Shown here: positions 1 through 6,119 of the stretch, piece after piece
How the letters are laid out: each line of letters starts with the position of its first letter
Position numbering within the stretch: the first letter of the stretch is position 1
DNA from: Acetofilamentum sp.
GTDB taxonomy: Bacteria; Bacteroidota; Bacteroidia; Bacteroidales; JAADGE01
Reading direction: 5' to 3'
DNA length: 6,133 nt
NCBI GenBank assembly: GCA_020720705.1
Contig: DYOJ01000149.1
Span: 1-6,133 of the forward strand
Notes under the pieces: generated by a model
The model's input: only the letters and a program-made list of their open reading frames with translations
Told to the model about the DNA's origin: nothing
Databases searched by the model: none
Made by a program: the position numbers and the translations under genes

Positions 1-14
1 GATATAATCGAAAT

Positions 15-41
15 AAACGCCGGTTGAAATTTCACCGGTTT
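15..41. repeat. Small palindrome near the left edge
   Basis: AAAC at 15-18 and CGGT at 21-24, with a 2-nt bulge between them, pair with ACCGGTTT at 34-41 around the loop TGAAATTTC. No T-run follows on either strand that would make it a clear terminator for a gene to the left. It may belong to the end of the element preceding this unit. Confidence 0.4.
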
Positions 42-50
42 ATATACAGA

Positions 51-60
51 TGTTACCGGT
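51..60 (+). repeat. Outer inverted repeat, left half (TGTTACCGGT)
   Basis: A 10-bp sequence whose perfect reverse complement ACCGGTAACA lies at 6038-6047. The left half is 66 nt outside the upstream hairpin, and the right half 57 nt outside the downstream hairpin, so the flanks are arranged nearly symmetrically around the two genes. ACCGGT is itself palindromic and also occurs at 34-39. Confidence 0.5.
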
Positions 61-102
61 CATGCTAAAAGACGACAGTGCAAACACAAAACGACAGAGG
101 AA

Positions 103-225
103 ATGAACAGAAAAGCCAACACTTCAGCAAAATCAAAAGAGCTGCAACCCGACATACAAGCCTACACATTTGCAGCACATTTGCTTTTGCCCCAACCGCA
201 CATTGACAGACTAAATAAATTATGA
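103..225 (+). CDS. Possible 40-codon leader ORF overlapping the helicase start (ATGA)
   Basis: An ATG at 103 opens a 40-codon frame that ends in TGA at 223-225, overlapping the helicase ATG at 222-224 in the compact ATGA arrangement typical of coupled genes. A purine-rich AGAGGA lies just before it (95-100) but is too close for a standard ribosome binding site. The predicted peptide begins MNRKANTSAKSKELQPD and carries a mildly hydrophobic FAAHLLLP near its middle; I recognise no family. The frame runs straight through the 127-190 hairpin, so translation of it would unfold that stem. Forty open codons arise by chance fairly often, so this may be no gene at all. A leader peptide coupled to the helicase is the alternative. 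Confidence 0.2.
   Translation: MNRKANTSAKSKELQPDIQAYTFAAHLLLPQPHIDRLNKL
127..190. repeat. Long imperfect hairpin upstream of the helicase gene
   Basis: A left arm at 127-147 (GCAAAATCAAAAGAGCTGCA plus one A) pairs with a right arm at 170-190 (TTGCAGCACATTTGCTTTTG plus one C). Eighteen of 21 positions pair, around a 22-nt loop. Two of the three mismatches are A opposite A, separated by one C-G pair. No T-run follows, so it is not an ordinary intrinsic terminator. It sits 31 nt before the helicase start and shares blocks with the hairpin after the operon. It could be a recombination or repeat element, or a structure in the 5' leader. Confidence 0.75.
174..202 (+). repeat. Direct repeat, upstream copy (AGCACATTTGC-7-CCAACCGCACA)
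   Basis: A 29-bp unit made of AGCACATTTGC, a 7-nt variable spacer and CCAACCGCACA. The same two blocks with the same spacing recur at 5922-5950 (23 of 29 positions identical, nearly all differences in the spacer). Its first part forms the right arm of the upstream hairpin; its end is 19 nt before the helicase ATG. Confidence 0.7.
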
Positions 226-3200
226 ATCAAACTCAATTTCAAGCAGGATATATACTTGACAGTATTAATGAAATACTGAAACAAAGCAAGTTTGACAAAG
301 GCAGAGTATCTGGACTACTAAAATACATATCTTGCTTTGACCTTGAGACAACTACAAGCATTGACAAGAAATCAGACGACCCATTTGTTTCAGTAATTCA
401 CAACTTAATTTCAAAAGGAATACCTACCCGACCAAGCATTTTTATTGAGCAAATTTTTTCAACCGCTTTTGGAAAATCACATTTAGACACTTCTGACTTT
501 GCCGAACAACTAGGGAACTTAAATTTTTTACCAAACTTAACAGATGAGGAACAGCAAAGCATTTTTTCTGCATTGCATTTAGTTGACCCACGTTTGAAAA
601 TAACGGAAAATAATTATGCTCATAAACTTGGGAGCAACTTTGAAAGTGATTTTCTTTTTAAATATTTACTTTCTCAAAACTTAGAATTTTTAACTCAACT
701 TTTTGAATCACAAAGAAAAATTAATACAATTATAAAGCCCGAAGCAGCAAAGGACTTTCATTCACAGCTAGTTGATTTTTCATTTGAGTTTCCTTATCTA
801 CAAGAGAACATTTTTAGTCTTTATGGTGAAAAGAAAGTTACATACTACAACACAGGTTTAATAGTTGAGATTGACGGCTCACAACATGCACAAATCCCAC
901 AACGAACTTTAGACACACAAAGAGATGTTGCAATAAAAGAAACTCACTGGCAAACCAAACGAATAACTGATTTTAAGAAAACAGATTTTGCAGATTGGGT
1001 AAACAAATCCACTTCTCTAAAAATCGTAAAAGAAAACTTCAAAAAAAATCTTGATGGCGATTGGTTACGAACTATTCAATTGACATTATCTCCCTTTGCA
1101 ATTGCGAGAGTTCAGAAAACAATTGTTGAGTTGATTCTTTCAAACAACCTTGATTTAAAGAAAAAACAATGGAATATTTTAGCAATCGAAAGAGATGTTC
1201 CTTGTATGAACATTGCAATAGAAGATTTGAAACATCAGTTTCAAAACATCTATTCACTTTCAAATTCTAAAATTGAATTTCCTGAAATCAATCTCCAAGT
1301 TTTAAACACCGAAGAATTTGCAGAATCTAGTTTACAGAAAAAAGAAACAAAAACGATTACATCGTTTTTGTCATCTGAAAACTATGATTTATTAATTGAT
1401 ATTTCAATGCTTCGCAGAAAAGGAATTGAAAAAACTGAAATAAATTTCAAAGCAGAATGTGTTGCAATAATTCGTTCAACACATTATATAAACTCTGAAA
1501 GGAAAATCTACACATCGGACTTCATTGATTATAAACCAGCTACAAAGAAATTAGAAAACGAAACCTATTTTGAAATACCAGAAACAAAAGAATGTTTGAC
1601 TTTCTTTCTTCAAAACATTTTCCGAAAAAAAGAATTCCGAGAAGGGCAATTACCAATTTTGAATCGTGCCTTGCAAGGGAAAAGTGTAATTGGACTTTTA
1701 CCAACAGGTGGCGGAAAATCTTTGATTTATCAATTAGCATCAATGCTACAAGCCGGGGTTACAATAGTGATTGACCCAATCAAATCATTGATGCAAGACC
1801 AATATGATAACTTGCTGAAAAATGGAATTGACTCATGTAATTTTATCAACTCCAAATTAAGTCGAGAAGAAAAGTCTATTGCAACCAGTCAGGTTACAAA
1901 TAGTAAAGTAATTTTTTCATTTGTTTCACCGGAACGATTACAAATAGAAGAATTTAGAAACTCACTTAAAGAAATGCAAAAAAACAATGTGTATTTCAGT
2001 TATTGCGTAATTGATGAAGTACATTGCGTTTCAGAGTGGGGTCACGATTTCAGAACTTCATATTTAAGTCTAGGTAGAAACGCAATTGAGTTCTGCAAAA
2101 CAAAAAACAAAGACTTCATTCCAATATTTGGCTTAACTGCTACTGCATCCTTTGATGTTCTTTCCGATGTTGAAAGAGAATTGTCGGGGAATGGGCTAAC
2201 TGACATTGACACAGATGCAATTGTAAGATTTGAAAACATAAACCGAGTTGAACTTCAATATCAGATTATAAATATTGATGTGGAATTTGCAAGAGACGAA
2301 AAGTTCAAGCCAAAATTTAAGGACGGAAAAATAATTACCCTTCCAATTCAGCCGATAAGCACAAATATTAAAGATGAAACTGCAAAAGTGAAACAAAAAG
2401 AATTGCAAAGAATCATTGAAATGATTCCTGCAAACATTTCTCAATTTAATGAGCAATCTGAAGCAATAATTGATTGGACAAAGGACAGATTTTCAACAGA
2501 AGAAACAGGAAATAGAAATATCAGAATAGTTAATTTTGATTCTGAAACATTTTATGATGAAACCAATATCAATGGAGGAATAATATTTTGCCCCCATAGA
2601 ACTTGGCTTTTTGGGGTAACAGATAAATTTAAATGGGACACATATTCAGAAGATATTTTAGACGATAACGGAAATACAATTCATAAACGAGGCGATTTTG
2701 TGTTAGATGAAAACAAAAAGAAAGTAAAACTCCCACCCGACAAACGTAGAGCAGTAGCAGATTGTATAAATAAAGAAAATGTCAAAGTCGGAATTTTTAT
2801 GGGGAGTTCTGATGAAGATGAAAATGTAGGTAAGGAAATAGAAGCCGAATCGTTTGAGAACCAAAGAAAGTTCATTAACAACGAACAAAACTTGATGGTT
2901 GCAACAAAAGCATTTGGTATGGGAATAGACAAACCAAATGTTCGGTTTACAATTCACTTCAATATCCCAAGCTCAATTGAAAGTTTTGTTCAGGAGGCTG
3001 GTAGAGCTGGCAGAGATAGAAAAGTTGCACTTTCAACAATACTATTCAATCAACAGAAAGTTTCAATTTTTAATCAAAAATTCTTAGACGAACTCAAACC
3101 GAAACTTTCAACAGATACTTTCAAACTATTAAAGCAATTTAAAAATCAAAAATTTAATAAAGAAGAAATTCCAGTTGTACTTAAAGCAATAGGCAACGAA

Positions 3201-4838
3201 GAGTTAATGCAACACGAAAAGGAGATTCTTGAAAATGCAGGAACAATTTTTATTGACAAAGACAATTTACTTTTCTTTCATAGTAACTCCTTCAAAGGAC
3301 AGATAAAAGAAATGGTTGTCATAAACGAGTTACTTCAAGAAATTCTTTTACCAAGCAAAAACAATCTTTATTCACTCGCGGAAAAGCTAAAAGAAGAAAT
3401 AGACAACCCAGAAGTTTGGTTTAAACTTGATGCGAATACAAATAGAATTTATGTAAATGAATCTTTTCCTAAGGGGTTTGGTTATATTTATTTAAATGGA
3501 CTTGCTACCAACGTAAATTACGCAACTTTTGACAAGCTTTACTCAAAACAAGTTTTGGATTTTCTAATTGATGAAATAAAAAAAGAATATCCGAATTATA
3601 AAAATATTGACAAACTGAAAGCTTGGCTTAACCTTAAAACAAAAGGAACAACAGAAGATGGAATTGAAAAACGACTTAGTAGAATTGAATATCAGCAAGA
3701 AGTCAAACCCGAAATTGTAATTCCATTCTTTAATAAATATGCTGACAAACTAGTTTTTCACGAAGAATTTATCACATTATTTAAAAAAGTAGTTTCTGAT
3801 AAATTAAGTGATGAAAAAATTATCGAATCTATTGAAGGAACTTTTGAAACATTCATCAAAAATGTTTCTGAGGAATTAGATACGGAAATTGATTCTGCTA
3901 ATGAATTTTTATTTGCATTAAAGCAATTGTATTACAGCCCAAGAGTTAAAGCAGATACAGACAAAGCCATTTTCCGTTTAGCATCAATCGGAATTGTAGA
4001 TGATTATACTGTTGACTATAATAAGAAAAGCTACACCGTTTTTATCACCAAAAAAACCGATGATGAATATATTGAACAACTTAAAGTTTTCATGCGAAAA
4101 TACTATTCTGCAAACAGAGTTGATTCTGAAATTGAAAAAGTTTTGAAACACGAAGGCGATACAATTCTTCAAAAACGTTTATCATTCCTCACTGAATTTG
4201 TTTATAAAGAGATTGAAGCCAAGCGTTTGCGTTCAATAGAAGATATGATTCTTGCTTGTCAGATAGGGTTACAAGAAAATGGTAATGAGGAATTGAAGGA
4301 TTTTATTTATTTGTACTTCAATTCAAAATATGCAAAAGAGAATCACGAAATAGGCGGTAAATCATATTCATTAACCTTAGCAACCGATAACGCCAAAGAA
4401 TACTCTTTTGAAATTGTTTGGGATTTTATAGAAGCAACTTTAATTGACCCCAGCGGAGCTCAAAAGGACAACATAAAACATTTGCGAGGCGCTTCTTTGC
4501 GACTTTTAAGAACAGAGCCCAAGAACGGAGCATTGCTTTTACTCAAAGCATATTCTCTTTTCGTTTTGGGGATTGGCAATAACAAAAACATTGAAACCGA
4601 AGCAAGAGAAAGTTTGACTTTAGGATTTAAACTTTTCAAAGAAAAGTACAAAGAATTAACATTTGAAGAATTAGCTTCAAATATTGAAAAGTATAAGATT
4701 GAAATCATCAAGAACGCTAATAATAGCCGAGAAGTTAAAGCAATCTTGAATGAAATAATCGAGGAACTTTATTTTGAGTTTCATAATGACTGGCTAAAAA
4801 CATTTAACGAAAAATATCTTTTAGAATATGACAGATAA
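222..4838 (+). CDS. Nuclease-helicase fusion: N-terminal PD-(D/E)XK (DUF559/Vsr-like) domain plus RecQ-type SF2 DNA helicase
   Basis: A 1538-residue protein, far longer than housekeeping RecQ (about 600). ATG 222 is the first possible start because an in-frame TAA lies at 216-218. Residues about 130-265 look like a DUF559/Vsr-like nuclease: D185 in VDF, then E216-I-D218-G with S220 and H222, then a D231/R234-D235 helix. Residues about 270-455 are unassigned. The RecQ core spans about 457-945: motif 0 FREGQ (472-476), Walker A GGGKS (496-500), Ia DPIKSLMQDQ (518-527), DEVH (598-601) followed by the RecQ-type CVSEWGHDFR (602-611), TATAS (639-643), motif IV IIFCPHR (787-793), motif V AFGMGIDKPNVRF (897-909) and motif VI QEAGRAGRD (924-932). 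ATP-driven DNA unwinding coupled to cleavage is therefore expected. Relative to RecQ there are insertions at about 685-780 and 794-855. No cysteine occurs between 848 and 1346, so the RecQ zinc finger is missing, and no HRDC is recognisable. Residues 945-1538 are mostly helical-looking and unassigned. The helicase call is very secure, the nuclease call fairly secure, and a defence role is inferred. Confidence 0.95.
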   Translation: MNQTQFQAGYILDSINEILKQSKFDKGRVSGLLKYISCFDLETTTSIDKKSDDPFVSVIHNLISKGIPTRPSIFIEQIFSTAFGKSHLDTSDFAEQLGNLNFLPNLTDEEQQSIFSALHLVDPRLKITENNYAHKLGSNFESDFLFKYLLSQNLEFLTQLFESQRKINTIIKPEAAKDFHSQLVDFSFEFPYLQENIFSLYGEKKVTYYNTGLIVEIDGSQHAQIPQRTLDTQRDVAIKETHWQTKRITDFKKTDFADWVNKSTSLKIVKENFKKNLDGDWLRTIQLTLSPFAIARVQKTIVELILSNNLDLKKKQWNILAIERDVPCMNIAIEDLKHQFQNIYSLSNSKIEFPEINLQVLNTEEFAESSLQKKETKTITSFLSSENYDLLIDISMLRRKGIEKTEINFKAECVAIIRSTHYINSERKIYTSDFIDYKPATKKLENETYFEIPETKECLTFFLQNIFRKKEFREGQLPILNRALQGKSVIGLLPTGGGKSLIYQLASMLQAGVTIVIDPIKSLMQDQYDNLLKNGIDSCNFINSKLSREEKSIATSQVTNSKVIFSFVSPERLQIEEFRNSLKEMQKNNVYFSYCVIDEVHCVSEWGHDFRTSYLSLGRNAIEFCKTKNKDFIPIFGLTATASFDVLSDVERELSGNGLTDIDTDAIVRFENINRVELQYQIINIDVEFARDEKFKPKFKDGKIITLPIQPISTNIKDETAKVKQKELQRIIEMIPANISQFNEQSEAIIDWTKDRFSTEETGNRNIRIVNFDSETFYDETNINGGIIFCPHRTWLFGVTDKFKWDTYSEDILDDNGNTIHKRGDFVLDENKKKVKLPPDKRRAVADCINKENVKVGIFMGSSDEDENVGKEIEAESFENQRKFINNEQNLMVATKAFGMGIDKPNVRFTIHFNIPSSIESFVQEAGRAGRDRKVALSTILFNQQKVSIFNQKFLDELKPKLSTDTFKLLKQFKNQKFNKEEIPVVLKAIGNEELMQHEKEILENAGTIFIDKDNLLFFHSNSFKGQIKEMVVINELLQEILLPSKNNLYSLAEKLKEEIDNPEVWFKLDANTNRIYVNESFPKGFGYIYLNGLATNVNYATFDKLYSKQVLDFLIDEIKKEYPNYKNIDKLKAWLNLKTKGTTEDGIEKRLSRIEYQQEVKPEIVIPFFNKYADKLVFHEEFITLFKKVVSDKLSDEKIIESIEGTFETFIKNVSEELDTEIDSANEFLFALKQLYYSPRVKADTDKAIFRLASIGIVDDYTVDYNKKSYTVFITKKTDDEYIEQLKVFMRKYYSANRVDSEIEKVLKHEGDTILQKRLSFLTEFVYKEIEAKRLRSIEDMILACQIGLQENGNEELKDFIYLYFNSKYAKENHEIGGKSYSLTLATDNAKEYSFEIVWDFIEATLIDPSGAQKDNIKHLRGASLRLLRTEPKNGALLLLKAYSLFVLGIGNNKNIETEARESLTLGFKLFKEKYKELTFEELASNIEKYKIEIIKNANNSREVKAILNEIIEELYFEFHNDWLKTFNEKYLLEYDR

Positions 4839-5907
4839 AAACACACACGCAATACTTTTTGAATTGCAAAAGAATCTTGAAGATTTAGCTTCAGCAAAAG
4901 TCCAAATGGAAGAATTCCGTTCTTCCTCCAAAAGTGTTGTTCAGGGTATTGGGCATGTTCAAGAAAAGTTTGTAACGCATCTCACTGACTTAGAGATTGA
5001 TTACAAGCAACGAGTAAATAAACTTGAAGAAAGTTTAACTTCCTTTCTCTCAACTAATAAAGAGGAGAATAAAAATACAATTCAGAAAGTTGCTTCAGTG
5101 TCTGAAAGGGAAATTAGCAAGGGCGTTGAGCAGTTCAGCATTGTAGCAAGCAAGGTTGAAACATCAAACAATGAAAAGATTTTAGCAATTACTAAGTTGT
5201 TTAAAACACTTGAGCAAGATTATCAAGTGAAATTATCGCAGCTTCAAGAAAATATAGGTTCTTTTATTTCAAGTCAAAGGGAAGACAATAAAATCACAAT
5301 ATTAGAAGTTGTATCAACTTCAAAAGATGCTATCGCCAAAGGAGTTGAACAATTCAGCACAGTTTCAAGCAAGGTTGAAGCCTCAAATGATGAAAAGATT
5401 CTAGTAATTACTAAGTTGCTTGAACATTACAAAAGCGTTGTTGAAGCAAGCCGTTCATTGATTGACACACTTAACGCAATTGACTTTCCGTCAAAGCTTG
5501 ATGCACTTTCTTCAAAGACACAGTTGATAATAGAATCGATTACCAATGCAAAACAGGCATTAGAATTGAAGTCAAATGAAACGCAGACTTCAATCATCGA
5601 GAAGACGACTACTGCAAAAGAACAAATCATTCAAAACACCGACACGAAGTTTCAATCGTTGACTGAACAAGTAAATAGCAGTAAGGAGAATTTAAGTAAA
5701 ACTATTTCAGACAAGTTCAGCGAACAAGCGGTACAATCTAAATCAAGTTTTGAGAATTTGAGTAATTCGCTAAAGGAAAGCATTTCACAAGTTAACTTGC
5801 GACAAGACAAACAAGATAAAGAAATAAAAACTTTAAAAACAATACTGTACATCATTTCTGGTTTAATTGTAATCGGAACGATTGCTACAATATTTGTATT
5901 AAAATAG
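4828..5907 (+). CDS. Tail-anchored coiled-coil membrane protein with a tandem 73-residue duplication
   Basis: A 359-residue protein that I do not recognise as a named family. The start ATG lies inside the last codons of the helicase gene (11-nt overlap, +1 frame) with no Shine-Dalgarno sequence, which points to translational coupling and a shared job. There is no N-terminal signal peptide. Residues 1-335 are polar, rich in Lys/Glu/Ser/Gln/Thr and nearly free of Pro, Gly and Trp, as expected of long coiled coils. Residues 52-124 and 125-197 are a tandem duplication. The stretch 225-335 continues as a Ser/Lys/Glu-rich heptad-like region. One hydrophobic helix spans about 338-358 and ends in a single Lys, so the protein is probably anchored in the inner membrane by its C-terminus with the coiled coil in the cytoplasm. 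There is no catalytic motif. It could be a scaffold, sensor or membrane-acting effector for the helicase-nuclease; a superficial likeness to chemoreceptor-type coiled coils says nothing about function. Confidence 0.93.
   Translation: MTDKNTHAILFELQKNLEDLASAKVQMEEFRSSSKSVVQGIGHVQEKFVTHLTDLEIDYKQRVNKLEESLTSFLSTNKEENKNTIQKVASVSEREISKGVEQFSIVASKVETSNNEKILAITKLFKTLEQDYQVKLSQLQENIGSFISSQREDNKITILEVVSTSKDAIAKGVEQFSTVSSKVEASNDEKILVITKLLEHYKSVVEASRSLIDTLNAIDFPSKLDALSSKTQLIIESITNAKQALELKSNETQTSIIEKTTTAKEQIIQNTDTKFQSLTEQVNSSKENLSKTISDKFSEQAVQSKSSFENLSNSLKESISQVNLRQDKQDKEIKTLKTILYIISGLIVIGTIATIFVLK
4981..5418 (+). repeat. Tandem in-frame duplication (2 x 219 bp) inside the coiled-coil gene
   Basis: Codons 52-124 (4981-5199) and 125-197 (5200-5418) of the coiled-coil gene are adjacent units of exactly 73 codons. 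By my own alignment about 40 of 73 residues are identical. Identity is concentrated at the C-terminal end of each unit: KGVEQFS at 98-104 and 171-177, SKVE at 108-111 and 181-184, and ITKL at 121-124 and 194-197. The N-terminal halves have diverged more. The exact abutment without a linker indicates unequal crossing-over or replication slippage that lengthened the rod while keeping the helical register. The DNA is also clearly alike in the conserved halves, for example GATGAAAAGATTCTAG against AATGAAAAGATTTTAG. Confidence 0.9.
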
Positions 5908-5918
5908 CCAACGCTTTT

Positions 5919-5980
5919 GGTAGCACATTTGCAGTTTTTCCAAACGCACAAAGCCAAATAAAAACTGCAAAAGAGCTACC
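5919..5980. repeat. Long imperfect hairpin downstream of the coiled-coil gene
   Basis: A left arm at 5919-5939 (GGTAGCACATTTGCAGTTTT plus one T) pairs with a right arm at 5960-5980 (AAAAACTGCAAAAGAGCTAC plus one C). Nineteen of 21 positions pair, around a 20-nt loop, and both mismatches are A opposite A. It begins 11 nt after the stop codon. It may protect the mRNA 3' end or help stop transcription, but the T-run lies inside the left arm rather than after the stem, so the classical terminator pattern is absent. Shared blocks link it to the 127-190 hairpin. Confidence 0.8.
5922..5950 (+). repeat. Direct repeat, downstream copy (AGCACATTTGC-7-CCAAACGCACA)
   Basis: The second copy of the 29-bp unit at 174-202, in the same orientation. 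Here its first block lies in the left arm of the downstream hairpin and its second block forms the loop. The two copies frame the two-gene unit. Confidence 0.7.
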
Positions 5981-5998
5981 ATGCAAACGCACCAAGAC
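5941..5998 (+). repeat. Short direct repeat pair around the downstream hairpin
   Basis: CAAACGCACAAAGCC at 5941-5955 is repeated as CAAACGCACCAAGAC at 5984-5998, 13 of 15 positions identical, with starts 43 nt apart. The first copy is in the hairpin loop and the second follows the stem. This adds to the impression that the spacer is a composite repeat rather than random intergenic DNA. Confidence 0.55.
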
Positions 5999-6037
5999 AA
6001 AATAAAATTGAAAAGTAATGACAAAAATAAAGCACGA

Positions 6038-6047
6038 ACCGGTAACA
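6038..6047 (-). repeat. Outer inverted repeat, right half (ACCGGTAACA)
   Basis: The perfect reverse complement of 51-60. It is followed by AAGGCTATATGCAGTAAG, whose CTATAT loosely mirrors the TATATAC that precedes the left half at 41-47. It could mark one edge of a cassette or of a dispersed repeat that continues outside the window. Confidence 0.5.
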
Positions 6048-6099
6048 AAGGCTATATGCAGTAAGTGTTTCAGTGGTAATTCAAGCATTCTGCCCCGCA

Positions 6100-6119
6100 T
6101 CAAGTTCGGTGTAACTTGA
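6100..6119. repeat. Small stem-loop near the right edge
   Basis: TCAAGTT at 6100-6106 and AACTTGA at 6113-6119 form a perfect 7-bp stem with the 6-nt loop CGGTGT. It lies in a relatively G+C-rich stretch following the outer inverted repeat. No T-run follows, so a terminator is not supported. It could be part of a dispersed element that runs past the end of the window. Confidence 0.5.

Noticed and set aside
3..68. Possible tail of an upstream gene open from the left edge to TAA at 66-68
   Set aside because: Only about 21 codons, Arg/Tyr-rich composition unlike the real genes here, and it covers a palindrome and the outer repeat.
165..183. Two CACATTTG sequences resembling the Bacteroidota -7 promoter box (TAnnTTTG)
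   Set aside because: First base differs from consensus and no TTTG-type -33 element is found at the right distance; the sequences are explained by the repeat and hairpin.
222..4838. Housekeeping RecQ
   Set aside because: Length of 1538 residues, N-terminal nuclease signature, missing zinc-binding cysteines and two insertions in the helicase core exclude the ordinary repair enzyme.
5652..5957. 101-codon minus-strand frame opposite the coiled-coil gene
   Set aside because: Shadow of a well supported coding sequence; Cys/Leu/Ser-rich composition typical of antisense reading, no motif.
5919..5980. Intrinsic terminator after the operon
   Set aside because: Strong stem, but no T-run follows the right arm and the loop is 20 nt; kept as a hairpin repeat instead.
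5981..6064. 27-codon plus-strand frame starting at ATG 5981
   Set aside because: Very short, polar, unsupported by any ribosome binding signal or family resemblance.
5885..6103. 72-codon minus-strand frame with a hydrophobic product
   Set aside because: It runs over the end of the coiled-coil gene, the hairpin and the repeat-rich spacer. Its hydrophobicity follows from reading the complement of A-rich DNA, and it has no recognisable motif.
6018..6119. 33-codon plus-strand frame with a CSKC pair
   Set aside because: Too short to support and lies in repeat-like DNA; the two cysteines alone do not indicate a zinc protein.
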